A stretch of 42,644 bases of DNA from a virus: positions 1-42,644 of the IMG/VR virus record IMGVR_UViG_3300025669_000072; one strand, written 5' to 3'. The position numbers and the translations under genes are program-made. The notes under the pieces were generated by a model that saw only the letters and a program-made list of their open reading frames with translations, ran no database searches and was not told the DNA's origin. Positions 1-7,629 of the stretch are shown piece by piece. Position 1 is the first letter of the stretch; each line of letters starts with the position of its first letter.

Positions 1-93
1 TCCTTTTGTGAATTTAGAAAGTTTAACTTTAGCCAATTCCATTGACTTTAATTGTGCTTTTTCTTTAGCTGTTTTATTGGTTAAATTTAACAT
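1..93 (-). CDS. Hypothetical protein, 5' part only
   Basis: The reverse strand opens with ATG at 93 and stays open to the window edge, giving 31 residues that begin MLNLTNKTAKEKAQL and are rich in Lys, Leu and Ala. The start lies 4 bp beyond the stop of the preceding fibre gene and follows an AT-rich leader (AAAATTATG), the usual start context here. The N-terminus looks helical and basic. The rest of the gene lies outside the window, so no function is assigned. Being last in the leftward head/fibre series, it is probably co-transcribed with the fibre genes. Confidence 0.6.
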   Translation of the reverse strand, partial: MLNLTNKTAKEKAQLKSMELAKVKLSKFTKG

Positions 94-97
94 AATT

Positions 98-1129
98 TTA
101 GGAGTGGACAATATAAGAGTTATCTGGGTTCCATAGAAGGTCTTCTGCTGTAATTGCATAACCGCAAACACGAATACAGAAATTGGCACTACTCGGCTGA
201 GCCACAACTAAATCTCCTGCTGTATCTGAAAGATAAACTGGTGCTCCTACTGTGAATGTTGGAAAAGCAGCACTTCTAACTTTTCCATAAACTAACATTT
301 CTGTGGCTGCATCAGCATTTGCTGCTAATACACAAATTCCTAATTGAAGTTTAAATCCTAAATCAGTTCCGTCTAATATTCCATCAACCAATTCCCATTT
401 ACTATCTGCTGTCTGTAAGAAACAAACATCTCCTACTGCTAGAGTAGCACCTGCTGTTCCTGTCATTGTTACACCTGACCATTTTTCATCTGCTGAAAGT
501 ACTGCGTCTAATTTAATATCAGTTTCTCCTAACTGGATATCTCCTGTCATTGTTCCACCTGCTAAGGGTAGTGAACCAGCTTCTGTTGCCCCTGTGTATC
601 CTGTGTACCCTGTTGGACCTGTATAACCAGTGAAGTTTCCTGCACCAGTGTAGCCAGTATAGCCAGTTGGACCTGTAGGTCCTGTGTATCCTGTAGGACC
701 AGTTGGACCGATTGGACCAGTGTAACCAGTTGGTCCTGTTGGACCTGTTGGACCTATTACACCAGTTTTAAAATTACCATCATTATCGTAAGTCCCGTCT
801 GTAGTCCAAGTATCTCCAACTGCTAACGTAACAGTTGCAACAATTCTAGTTCCTCCTGCACTAATTAAACTAACACTAGCCGTTACTGGTGCTGTGTCAG
901 CGTTATAAACAGAGATTGATTTTACAATCCTGCGAGTTGAAGCCGCTGGAGCGTCAACAACTGTTACTGGCGTAGTTCCGTTTGAAACTAAATCAGTTGA
1001 CCCCTCTGTAAAGTCTGTCCCGTCGTTATCAGCCCACGCTGATACTATGTCACAGTCAACAGTCGCCTTAGCCCCAGCGAGAACTAAAGATAGTGATTTT
1101 GTTACTGCGTCTAAAACTAAAGTATTCAT
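98..1129 (-). CDS. Collagen-like fibre protein with C-terminal head domain
   Basis: 343 aa in three parts. Residues 1-120 are a Thr/Val/Ala-rich beta-type domain. Residues about 124-182 are Gly-X-Y triplets (GPT, GYT) that should form a collagen-like triple helix. The C-terminal 160 residues begin with a GGTMTGDI motif, which is frequent in phage tail fibres before a trimeric head domain. No signal peptide is seen, as expected for a virion part. It sits downstream of a second collagen-like gene and resembles a third at 37,993-38,955. Role by inference: a surface fibre or adsorption appendage on head or tail. The segment class is clear; the exact virion location is not. Confidence 0.75.
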   Translation of the reverse strand: MNTLVLDAVTKSLSLVLAGAKATVDCDIVSAWADNDGTDFTEGSTDLVSNGTTPVTVVDAPAASTRRIVKSISVYNADTAPVTASVSLISAGGTRIVATVTLAVGDTWTTDGTYDNDGNFKTGVIGPTGPTGPTGYTGPIGPTGPTGYTGPTGPTGYTGYTGAGNFTGYTGPTGYTGYTGATEAGSLPLAGGTMTGDIQLGETDIKLDAVLSADEKWSGVTMTGTAGATLAVGDVCFLQTADSKWELVDGILDGTDLGFKLQLGICVLAANADAATEMLVYGKVRSAAFPTFTVGAPVYLSDTAGDLVVAQPSSANFCIRVCGYAITAEDLLWNPDNSYIVHS

Positions 1130-1154
1130 AATAATTTTTCTTAATTTTTAATTT

Positions 1155-2069
1155 TTAATTAATAAACCAACTAAATGAGTTGCTACCACTTCCTGCCCCG
1201 GTGTAACCAGTGTAACCTGTTGGACCTATATCACCTGTATATCCAGTTGGACCAGTCACTGTTGAGTCTGCTCCTGTATAACCTGTATATCCTGTGTAAC
1301 CAGTAGCTCCAGTTGGTCCGATTGGACCAGTGTAACCTGTAGCTCCAGTTTCAGCTGCAACTCCTTCAGGACCTGTATATCCTGTCGGACCAGTTGGACC
1401 TGTATACCCTGTAAAGTTACCAGGACCTGTATACCCTGTATAGCCAGTTGGTCCGATTGGACCGTCATTACCAATCCACCCAGTTTCTCCTGTATATCCT
1501 GTATATCCTGTTGCTCCTGTTGGACCAATTGGACCAGTATACCCAGTTGGACCAACCACTGTTGAATCAGCTCCTGAATCTCCTGTATATCCTGTGTAAC
1601 CAGTGTAGCCTGTTGGACCATCAGCTCCTGTATCTCCTGTTGGACCATCATCTCCTGTATAACCTGTGTATCCAGTCGCTCCGATTGGGCCATCAGGTCC
1701 TGTGTCTCCTGTTGGACCATCATCTCCTGTATAACCTGTGTATCCAGTCGCTCCGATTGGGCCTGTGTAACCAGTGTATCCAGTTGGACCGATTGGACCA
1801 GTGTAACCAGTTGCTCCTGTATTAGTAGCAATTCCTTCTGGACCAGTATAACCTGTAGGACCTGTTGGACCGGTTGGTCCAATTGGACCTGTAGTTTTTG
1901 TATCTACCCAAGCACTTGTATCAGAATCCCAAGTCCAAATAGAATCAGTAGATCCTACCATCGCAAAATATCCATCTGCACCTACAGGATAAGCAGTTGC
2001 CAAAGCTTCAGGTGTAGCGAACCAACCTAAGTTCATTGGATCTCCTAATTTATTTGATAAATATGTCAT
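1155..2069 (-). CDS. Collagen-like repeat protein (GPTGYTG type)
   Basis: 304 aa. An N-terminal domain of about 58 residues (contains [15 protein letters not shown]) resembles the short attachment modules at the start of many phage fibres. Nearly all the rest, residues about 60-295, is Gly-X-Y triplets dominated by GPT, GYT, GAT and GDT, ending in a short SNSFSWFIN tail. There is no obvious C-terminal trimerisation head. The DNA is itself repetitive and contains a 59-bp exact repeat at a 72-bp offset, so the length probably varies by recombination. Thr fills most Y positions, as in glycosylated BclA-type collagens (family knowledge). Probably a flexible virion surface fibre. Confidence 0.75.
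   Translation of the reverse strand: MTYLSNKLGDPMNLGWFATPEALATAYPVGADGYFAMVGSTDSIWTWDSDTSAWVDTKTTGPIGPTGPTGPTGYTGPEGIATNTGATGYTGPIGPTGYTGYTGPIGATGYTGYTGDDGPTGDTGPDGPIGATGYTGYTGDDGPTGDTGADGPTGYTGYTGYTGDSGADSTVVGPTGYTGPIGPTGATGYTGYTGETGWIGNDGPIGPTGYTGYTGPGNFTGYTGPTGPTGYTGPEGVAAETGATGYTGPIGPTGATGYTGYTGYTGADSTVTGPTGYTGDIGPTGYTGYTGAGSGSNSFSWFIN
1633..1763 (-). repeat. Internal 72-bp tandem duplication in fibre gene
   Basis: Positions 1633-1691 and 1705-1763 are identical by eye, at an offset of 72 bp. That is 24 codons or eight Gly-X-Y triplets, so the duplication keeps the frame and the triplet register. It suggests recent slippage or unequal recombination. Confidence 0.7.
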
Positions 2070-2085
2070 GGTATTTTAATTTTAA

Positions 2086-2634
2086 TTATTGATAAAAAGT
2101 TGGTAAAGGGCTAAAAGGTGTTTTTGTAGTGTATAAAGCATAAACTCCATAAGTAAGAGTTTCATCCTCACTACTTGATGTTCCCCATGGGTCTGTTAAT
2201 GAAGTTTGACTAGATTTTACTACACTTTTAGTTGCTCCACTATCATCAAATGGAACTTGTATTGTACCGGTACCACTAGTATAATCATCTATTTGAAAAG
2301 CTAACCAATAAGTTTCTCCAGCAACTAATGAAATATCCAGTCCTGTTTTAACTTGCCAACCAGCGTTAGTTGTTCTAACAAAAGTTGATGAACTTAAAAG
2401 GTCATCAGGTTTGTTATTATCAGAGTCATGACTGTATATTCCTACATCTGAATCTCCAGAACTTAAAGTTTCAAAAAAACCATACCACCCAATTTCAACA
2501 ACTTTATCTATGTTTTCTGGAGCAACAATTTTCATCGCTCTAGCCATATCATCAGATTCTATTCCACTTGTTTCTGGACTGCTTGTTGGAGCCACTGTTA
2601 CAAAACCACAATTTGTACCTAATACTAATGTCAT
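2086..2634 (-). CDS. Putative beta-sandwich virion surface protein
   Basis: 182 aa, acidic and rich in Ser, Thr and Asp, with alternating hydrophobic beta-strand patterns. The middle holds GIYSHDSDNNKPDDLL and AGETYWLAFQIDD, a pattern seen in carbohydrate-binding-like jelly-roll domains attached to phage fibres and surface proteins. It lies between a coiled-coil protein and the collagen-like fibres, 16 bp before the next gene, so it is probably part of the same head or fibre decoration set. The fold call rests on sequence pattern only. Sugar binding is an inference. Confidence 0.55.
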   Translation of the reverse strand: MTLVLGTNCGFVTVAPTSSPETSGIESDDMARAMKIVAPENIDKVVEIGWYGFFETLSSGDSDVGIYSHDSDNNKPDDLLSSSTFVRTTNAGWQVKTGLDISLVAGETYWLAFQIDDYTSGTGTIQVPFDDSGATKSVVKSSQTSLTDPWGTSSSEDETLTYGVYALYTTKTPFSPLPTFYQ

Positions 2635-2638
2635 ATCA

Positions 2639-3241
2639 TTAAATTTTATTTTTAATTAAACCATGTTTTTGAGCTTCCATGATCATAGCTGGAACTTTAT
2701 TGATTACTATATTCGTCTCATAAACATTCTTTTTATTAACCTCTATAATTTCTTCAAGACTCTTCGAAAGTCCAATTACTAAGTCATCTATTTTCTTTAT
2801 ATTTTCTCCACTAACTTCTGTGACATGACCTACAATGTTATGTAAAAGTAAAGCTTCATCTTTAACTGTATCAAAAGCAGATAATGCAAAAGAAACATCT
2901 TCTTCTAAAGATGCTTTTTGGTCAACAAGAATAGTAATTATTTTACCTAAATTGGTTACTTCAGACTCTAAAAGAGTTTTTTTAGATTCTAAATTAGCGA
3001 CTTCTTTTGAGATTAGCAAGGGTAACTTTGCTTCTTGTTTTTCTAACTCGTCAATCCTACCTTGAATAACTTTCATCCTGTCGTGTATATCAGTAGATGA
3101 AGAAGTTAAATTTATATTTTCTGTTTTTATTTTTTCCTGTTCCAGTTCAAGATTAGAAATTTCAAGAAGAATAGCATCTCTTTGTCCAGCCCAAGTATTT
3201 AACTGGTCTTTTTGTTCTGGTGTTATTTCTTGATCGTTCAT
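2639..3241 (-). CDS. Coiled-coil protein of the structural operon
   Basis: 200 aa, strongly helical and highly charged (Glu, Lys, Asp) with Leu/Ile at heptad spacing through residues 20-110 and again at 130-175. No membrane segment or catalytic motif. It is separated by only 4 bp from the beta-sandwich gene downstream and 12 bp from the small beta protein upstream, so it is translated within the same leftward operon. It may be a trimeric stalk or an assembly chaperone for the neighbouring fibre proteins; that is inference. Confidence 0.6.
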   Translation of the reverse strand: MNDQEITPEQKDQLNTWAGQRDAILLEISNLELEQEKIKTENINLTSSSTDIHDRMKVIQGRIDELEKQEAKLPLLISKEVANLESKKTLLESEVTNLGKIITILVDQKASLEEDVSFALSAFDTVKDEALLLHNIVGHVTEVSGENIKKIDDLVIGLSKSLEEIIEVNKKNVYETNIVINKVPAMIMEAQKHGLIKNKI

Positions 3242-3253
3242 ATTTTTTATTGA

Positions 3254-3583
3254 TTAATAACGAAGTGAATAATGAACTGCCCCTGTGAAAGTACCACCAG
3301 TAACAGTTAGTTTGAAATCTTCTCCCGGTCGACATTCAAATCTTGGTCGATTATCTTCTCCGGGTTCATCTTGAAGAGTAAGTCCTTGTCCTGCATCAAG
3401 TGAAAACTTTCCTAACTCTCTTACACCTGCTAAAACAGTAACATCACCAGCAACTGCTAGATCACCAATAAGTTCATGGATATAAAGCCATGCACCATCA
3501 ACTGCTGTAATAATAGCTTTTGTTCCAACTGGAACTGATACAGGAATTGAAATTTTTCTTGTATGAGCATCTTGTAAAGTCAT
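3254..3583 (-). CDS. Small beta-rich structural protein
   Basis: 109 aa with alternating polar and hydrophobic residues, short Gly/Asp turns and a C-terminal LRY. The pattern (VPVGTKAIITAVDGAWLYIHEL, here split over several strands) is that of a small phage beta-sandwich such as a head-fibre adaptor or minor capsid protein. It lies just downstream of the major capsid gene, separated by an 86-bp spacer holding a perfect hairpin, so its level may be set apart from that of the capsid protein. Function not recognised. Confidence 0.5.
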   Translation of the reverse strand: MTLQDAHTRKISIPVSVPVGTKAIITAVDGAWLYIHELIGDLAVAGDVTVLAGVRELGKFSLDAGQGLTLQDEPGEDNRPRFECRPGEDFKLTVTGGTFTGAVHYSLRY

Positions 3584-3631
3584 ATATTTTTTATTATTAA
3601 ATTGATAAAAGAGTAGTTACCCTACCCAACC

Positions 3632-3654
3632 CTATTCCCGAAAATCGGGAATAG
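3632..3654 (-). terminator. Hairpin 3' of the capsid gene (terminator or attenuator)
   Basis: A perfect 10-bp stem, CTATTCCCGA paired with TCGGGAATAG across a 3-nt loop, lies 15 bp past the major capsid stop on the transcribed strand. There is no immediate U-run (the next U-rich tract, ACTCTTTT, is about 25 nt later), so partial termination or mRNA 3'-end protection fits better than full termination. Confidence 0.5.
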
Positions 3655-3669
3655 AATGGAAAGACTAGC

Positions 3670-4707
3670 TTATACGGTGGCACCGTCGCCATCGCTCCAC
3701 ATCCATCCCCTCAAGTCGCTCGCACCCATAACTGCAAGTGAGTTAAAGTTCAAAACTAAATCTTGGTTTCCTAGCAAGTCAATTACTGCTGGTTCTGCTC
3801 TTGTAGGAAGAGCTTCGATGTAAAGGAATCCGAAATCTTGATTCATCATCTTTGAATCACACATTCCCCACATAAGACCATCCATAGCCAAGTTTTGGTA
3901 TGGAGACAACTCTACAACTTTGAAAGTATCAGTAGCCGGAGAGTTATTAAATACATTAGTTTGTTGTGGAGCAATACCTTTATCAATTGTGCTCTTAATA
4001 GTTTTAGCAAATTGAGCGGTTGTTGAACCTCTTCTACAAATTAAAGTATCCAAGTCGGAAATCATTGGATTTCCTCGTCCATCTTTCTTTAATGAGTGCA
4101 ATCTTCGTGCAGCCAATAAAGATGAGTAAGTAAATTGAGGTGAGCTTGTAGCACCATCCACAATAACATTTGACCAAGCTGTTCCACCATCTTCACGAGG
4201 GTGAGCTTGTGTCCAGTATTCAACTGCATCAGCACCAACTGTTGAAATAGTTTGTGTTGATCCTACACCGTTTATAGGTGTCCAAGCGAATGAAGTTGTA
4301 AAACCTTGTGACAAAAGAGCTTGTGCAAGATAGTTCTTAGCATGTTCAATCGCATTTTTTCCTTCAAGAACTTTTGATTTAACAGAGCTTTTAATTTTAG
4401 CTGCTGCTGATTCGAAAAGAAAGAAATTTGTTTGGAATGTTAATCGAACTTTCTTAGTAAAGTGCATTTGGGTATAGTTTTTGGAGTACCCTTGAATTGG
4501 TGCATCTGAAGCTCCTATTCCTCCGTCTGGGATTATTTGAGCCATTCCTAAACCTGTAACTCCTACATCTGTGTAAATTCTTTCACTGTTGTCAACTTTG
4601 TGCATGAAATCTAAATACTCAGATTTAACTGTAGGTGAAACCTTAGGAGAAACATGTTTTAAAACATTGTTTACAATAGTCGCATAATCATTAATTGTTC
4701 CAATCAT
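3670..4707 (-). CDS. Putative major capsid protein
   Basis: 345 aa, assigned from position and size. It follows terminase, portal, scaffold and a decoration protein in the usual order and is the largest non-repetitive protein of the head cluster. The sequence has an N-terminal helix, then the TFQTNFFLFESAAAKIKSSV segment, and a central region with RRGSTTAQFAKTI, compatible with an HK97-type or N4-gp56-like capsid protein. No prohead protease was found next to it, and the separate scaffold gene suggests scaffold-assisted assembly. The start at 4707 is the only ATG that keeps the N-terminus short; upstream lies a 30-bp AT-only leader with no Shine-Dalgarno. A 10-bp hairpin follows the stop. Confidence 0.75.
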   Translation of the reverse strand: MIGTINDYATIVNNVLKHVSPKVSPTVKSEYLDFMHKVDNSERIYTDVGVTGLGMAQIIPDGGIGASDAPIQGYSKNYTQMHFTKKVRLTFQTNFFLFESAAAKIKSSVKSKVLEGKNAIEHAKNYLAQALLSQGFTTSFAWTPINGVGSTQTISTVGADAVEYWTQAHPREDGGTAWSNVIVDGATSSPQFTYSSLLAARRLHSLKKDGRGNPMISDLDTLICRRGSTTAQFAKTIKSTIDKGIAPQQTNVFNNSPATDTFKVVELSPYQNLAMDGLMWGMCDSKMMNQDFGFLYIEALPTRAEPAVIDLLGNQDLVLNFNSLAVMGASDLRGWMWSDGDGATV

Positions 4708-4737
4708 GATGATATATTTATATTAAATTAATAATTA

Positions 4738-5151
4738 TTAAAGTGTTAAGAATCTTCCGATAATTAGTTTATCTGAAGCATCTCCATAAGGTTCGACCTG
4801 TTGAACAATACCAGTAGCTGAAGTAGTACCAGTGTTGTTAACCTCTGTTGAATCTGTTAACACCATTGCTTGCCCGTTATGGGTAGAATCGGAGTTATTG
4901 GTTACTGGGAAGATATAAGTATCTTCGTCAGTTGGGACTATATAAGTAACACGTAAATCTGCATCAGCTGCAACGATACTTTCGTTACATACACCTAACA
5001 AATCAGCCGCAACGGTTCCGCTGTCGGCTGCTACAGCAAGACCAGCTGTTTGAGCTAGGATCTCTCCTAACACTGTAACTGTTCCTGTTGCTTTGTCAGT
5101 TTCTCTAAGTTCTCGTGTATTCTTTATAGTAGCTTGTTTTATTACTGTCAT
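4738..5151 (-). CDS. Putative capsid decoration/stabilisation protein
   Basis: 137 aa, low in aromatic and basic residues, rich in Ala, Val, Thr and Asp, with a beta-strand pattern ending in KLIIGRFLTL. Small proteins of this composition directly 5' of the major capsid gene are commonly capsid decoration proteins (lambda gpD-like or DUF2190-like position). Its mRNA leader holds a perfect 7-bp hairpin that ends 12 nt before the ATG and includes the stop codon of the scaffold gene, which could couple or uncouple the two. The role is inferred from context. Confidence 0.6.
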   Translation of the reverse strand: MTVIKQATIKNTRELRETDKATGTVTVLGEILAQTAGLAVAADSGTVAADLLGVCNESIVAADADLRVTYIVPTDEDTYIFPVTNNSDSTHNGQAMVLTDSTEVNNTGTTSATGIVQQVEPYGDASDKLIIGRFLTL

Positions 5152-5163
5152 AAAAAATATTTG

Positions 5164-5183
5164 GATTAAGTAGTTCCTTAATC
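5164..5183 (-). promoter_or_regulatory. Leader hairpin before the decoration gene
   Basis: GATTAAG and CTTAATC form a perfect 7-bp stem with a 6-nt loop on the transcribed strand, ending 12 nt before the ATG at 5151 and covering the scaffold stop codon (5178-5180). It is one of several stem-loops placed close to start codons in this genome. Confidence 0.45.
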
Positions 5184-6113
5184 GTCAGAGAGAAGTTCGA
5201 TGGCTTTTTCTTCTGAGAGACCAGTTGCTTTCATCTCATCAATAGATTTCTGCATTTCTGGTGAATATTCAGTTTTTGCTACTGTCCCACCCGGAAACTG
5301 CATAGCATTAACTTTATTCTGAACATCAGCTCCTTTTAGTACTCTTTCGGTAATAGTTTCCGAAGGTTTAAACATGCTTTCCTGAGCTAGTTCTAAGACT
5401 GTCATTAATTCTTTTCCACTCTTGTTTTGCCAATTGTAGTTAGAATCAACGAAATCAAAAAATACTTCTCTTGTGTCTACATCTTTAAGTTCAGAATGTC
5501 TATCAACAAAGGAATTAAGGGTTGCTTTTACATCACTAGCTAGTCGTTCTTTTTGGATAATCTCTTGAATATCCTCCTTAGTCGCACCACCTAGTTCTTT
5601 AAGTCGTTCTTTATCAGCTGCTAAAGCTGGATCTTCTTCTATCTTTTCTGGAACCACATCACTCTTTTCATTGAGTGGGTTTATAATTTTATCCGTACCG
5701 TTTAGGTTTTTTAATTGCCCTTTGGTAGTCTGGATGTCCTTAGTTATCTCGTCTTTCTGTTCATCTGTCTTAGCAAGTTTACGTTTTTTCACCAAATCCA
5801 TAAGTTCAATCCGTTTCTCGTAAGATTCGTCTGATTCGAACTTACCCTTATTTGGTATACGATAATCGTACTCGCCTTCTACCTTTTCAGGTTCAACGAT
5901 TGGAGGGTTGCTGGGATCCTCCGGTACAGGAGTTTCAGGAGTTACCTCCGTCTTCTCTTCAACCTTGACTTCTTCCTTTTTTTCAGGAACAAGTTCATTT
6001 CCAGCTTTCACCGAGTTTATTGAATCCTCAAGAGCTTTATCGAGTTCTGATTCATCTTCAACTACTGGTGCTATAGGTTCTTCTACAACCTCTTCTTTAT
6101 TTATTTCTTCCAT
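5178..6113 (-). CDS. Putative scaffold protein
   Basis: 311 aa, very acidic, with a Glu/Pro/Val-rich disordered N-terminal third (repeats of PxVEPEKVE type), a Lys/Glu helical middle (residues about 95-190) and a helical C-terminus ending KAIELLSDD. This composition, and its place between portal and capsid genes, are typical of phage scaffolding proteins, which guide procapsid assembly and leave before packaging. The start codon at 6113 lies exactly 8 nt after a 6-bp stem-loop in the leader and has no Shine-Dalgarno. Confidence 0.7.
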   Translation of the reverse strand: MEEINKEEVVEEPIAPVVEDESELDKALEDSINSVKAGNELVPEKKEEVKVEEKTEVTPETPVPEDPSNPPIVEPEKVEGEYDYRIPNKGKFESDESYEKRIELMDLVKKRKLAKTDEQKDEITKDIQTTKGQLKNLNGTDKIINPLNEKSDVVPEKIEEDPALAADKERLKELGGATKEDIQEIIQKERLASDVKATLNSFVDRHSELKDVDTREVFFDFVDSNYNWQNKSGKELMTVLELAQESMFKPSETITERVLKGADVQNKVNAMQFPGGTVAKTEYSPEMQKSIDEMKATGLSEEKAIELLSDD

Positions 6114-6121
6114 ATTATTAT

Positions 6122-6140
6122 CCTTTCGTATCGTGAAAGG
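6122..6140 (-). promoter_or_regulatory. Start-proximal stem-loop, scaffold gene
   Basis: On the transcribed strand CCTTTC, a 7-nt loop and GAAAGG form a perfect 6-bp stem. Its 3' base is followed by 8 nt (ATAATA-rich) and then ATG. Spacing matches the stem-loops before three early genes, so it may act as a ribosome-positioning or regulatory element. Confidence 0.5.
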
Positions 6141-6206
6141 GACCGATGGTTAATTAAATTGTATATTGAATAAAAAATAAAAGCAAATTATCTCACACTA
6201 AATTAG

Positions 6207-6746
6207 TTATCTATCTGTGTATTTCACAAATGTCTGTATTTTTTCTAGCTTACCTCTTAATGAATCCAAGTTAACTGATCCCTCATTTAAGAATGAGATA
6301 GCATGTTTCTGGAAATCACCTTTAATTGAGTTATTGTTCTCACCGATTGATGTTGAATACTTAATTGGAACAATTATGATATAAACTTCCTTATCTAATT
6401 GTCTATAGAACAAAATATTGTCTTCTGGTTTGAATACTTTATTAAATACTTCCAATAAATCCTCTCTATCCACAGCTTTTCCACAAGTATTTTCAAAACT
6501 TGGAAGTACAACTCCTTCAAAAAAATAATCTTCTTTTTTAACTATTTTTCCTAAGGTGTTAAATAAAACTACTGTTTTTTCTTCAACTTTTGCAACTGGC
6601 GGTGTAACTGGTTCTATTGGAGCAACTGGTTCTATTGGAGCAACTGGCTCAACTGGAACCACTGGATCAACTATAGGTTTAACATCAACTAAAGGTTTAA
6701 CTACTTTTTTAACTACTTTATCTTTTACTACTTTTTTTTCTGTCAT
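6207..6746 (-). CDS. Hypothetical protein with PxxP-rich N-terminus
   Basis: 179 aa. The first 25 residues are Lys/Val-rich, then comes a PVEPVAPIEPVAPIEPV repeat (residues about 27-50), which is probably an extended linker, followed by a globular domain of about 115 residues with aromatic and beta/alpha character (NILFYRQLDKEVYIIIVP). It lies between scaffold and portal genes, so it may be a head-associated protein. No family recognised. The leader has a 4-bp stem-loop ending 7 nt before ATG. Confidence 0.6.
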   Translation of the reverse strand: MTEKKVVKDKVVKKVVKPLVDVKPIVDPVVPVEPVAPIEPVAPIEPVTPPVAKVEEKTVVLFNTLGKIVKKEDYFFEGVVLPSFENTCGKAVDREDLLEVFNKVFKPEDNILFYRQLDKEVYIIIVPIKYSTSIGENNNSIKGDFQKHAISFLNEGSVNLDSLRGKLEKIQTFVKYTDR

Positions 6747-6753
6747 ATTATTA

Positions 6754-6767
6754 CGGTTATCCTACCG
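6754..6767 (-). promoter_or_regulatory. Start-proximal small stem-loop
   Basis: CGGT-AGGATA-ACCG on the transcribed strand ends 7 nt before the ATG at 6746 and is followed by TAATA. The stem is only 4 bp and is notable mainly because its position matches those at 6122, 15375, 15704 and 16117. Confidence 0.35.
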
Positions 6768-6795
6768 ATTAAGGTTTTATTTTAATAAATTTCTA

Positions 6796-6912
6796 TTATA
6801 GAAATGAAGGAACTCTTTCAACTGGAACTTCTTCAACTACTGTATCATTTGTTCCTTCTTCATTTTCAACAACTTCTTCTCCTTCTACTGTTGTATTTTC
6901 ATCTGGGTTCAT
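6796..6912 (-). CDS. Small acidic protein (38 aa)
   Basis: A short frame from ATG at 6912 to TAA at 6796 encodes 38 residues, MNPDENTTVEGEEVVENEEG followed by a Thr/Val/Glu stretch ending VPSFL. About a third of the residues are Glu or Asp. The start follows the AAAATTATG context used by the neighbours, and the gene fits exactly between two others (48 bp and 4 bp gaps). Function unknown. Acidic micro-proteins next to scaffold genes can be DNA mimics or assembly helpers, but nothing here proves that. Confidence 0.5.
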   Translation of the reverse strand: MNPDENTTVEGEEVVENEEGTNDTVVEEVPVERVPSFL

Positions 6913-6916
6913 AATT

Positions 6917-7387
6917 TTATTTTAATTTTAAATTTTTAAATGATTTATAAAACTTACTTATATAATTTGTCATGTCAGGTTTAATTTTAGCTCTGACTTC
7001 TTTTATATATTCTTTCGTCAAAACTATTCTTGGTATATCTTTATCTATTTTCGCAATTTTATAAGCTTCTTCTATTAATGCAAATTCAAGAGGATATGGA
7101 TGTTTGTAATTAAGATTAATCTTATCACCTTTTTTCATATCTTTATCAAGAACACATTCTAGTTGCCTACCGACCTCGACAACACTAATTCTATCAGACT
7201 CTACAAATGTAGCTTCTAATGTATTTGAATTTACTCCACCAATAAGCATAGAAGACATCTCTTCTGAACTAATCTCGAACTCATCACCATTCTTGGTGAT
7301 AAACTTCATTAGCTTATCCTTAATAGCCTTAGGTGAGTAACCTATCTGAACTGTATAATTTTTCTTTTTTATTTCTCTAGGTATCAT
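6917..7387 (-). CDS. Hypothetical protein
   Basis: 156 aa if started at ATG 7387 (MIPREIKKKNYTVQIGY), which has the AATAATATG leader common to this genome. An in-frame ATG at 7438 would add 17 residues but overlaps the upstream gene by 50 bp, so I prefer the shorter form. The protein is basic (Lys-rich), with mixed alpha and beta character and a Lys-rich C-terminus. It sits in the head cluster. No family recognised. Confidence 0.6.
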   Translation of the reverse strand: MIPREIKKKNYTVQIGYSPKAIKDKLMKFITKNGDEFEISSEEMSSMLIGGVNSNTLEATFVESDRISVVEVGRQLECVLDKDMKKGDKINLNYKHPYPLEFALIEEAYKIAKIDKDIPRIVLTKEYIKEVRAKIKPDMTNYISKFYKSFKNLKLK

Positions 7388-7388
7388 A

Positions 7389-7625
7389 TTATTTTGGATC
7401 ATGTGCACCACCTTTTCTAATCTCTTCAAGAAGATCAACCATAGATCTAAGCATAGTCCCTTGAACTTCTAAGGTAACTGCATTTACAATAGTCTCCCAT
7501 TCTGTTTTTGCTACAATTGGAGTTTGGGCCATACAATCTTTCATCAACTCTATAATAACAGGAGCATGTTCGCTTTGTGCAAGTAATATCTTTTTTTGTT
7601 TTAAATTTTGTTCATTTTCATCCAT
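7389..7625 (-). CDS. Small helical protein
   Basis: 78 aa from ATG 7625 (MDENEQNLKQKKILLAQSE); an ATG five codons upstream overlaps the preceding gene. It is predicted helical throughout, with a mid-segment VIIELMKDCMAQTPIV and C-terminal LLEEIRKGGAHDPK. It is packed 1 bp from the next gene and 4 bp from the previous one, indicating translational coupling. It could be a minor head or packaging accessory protein. Not recognised. Confidence 0.55.
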   Translation of the reverse strand: MDENEQNLKQKKILLAQSEHAPVIIELMKDCMAQTPIVAKTEWETIVNAVTLEVQGTMLRSMVDLLEEIRKGGAHDPK

Positions 7626-7629
7626 ATAT

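Noticed and set aside
1256-1882. Long open frames in other registers across the collagen-like repeats (also at 1448-1825 and 38,292-38,737)
   Set aside because: They follow from the Gly-X-Y DNA repeat, have low-complexity Gln/Leu/Val translations and lack leaders of the type used by real genes.
590-1890. Dense short repeats that could be taken for a CRISPR array
   Set aside because: The repeats are coding triplets for Gly-Pro-Thr and Gly-Tyr-Thr in an open frame; there are no unique spacers of constant length.
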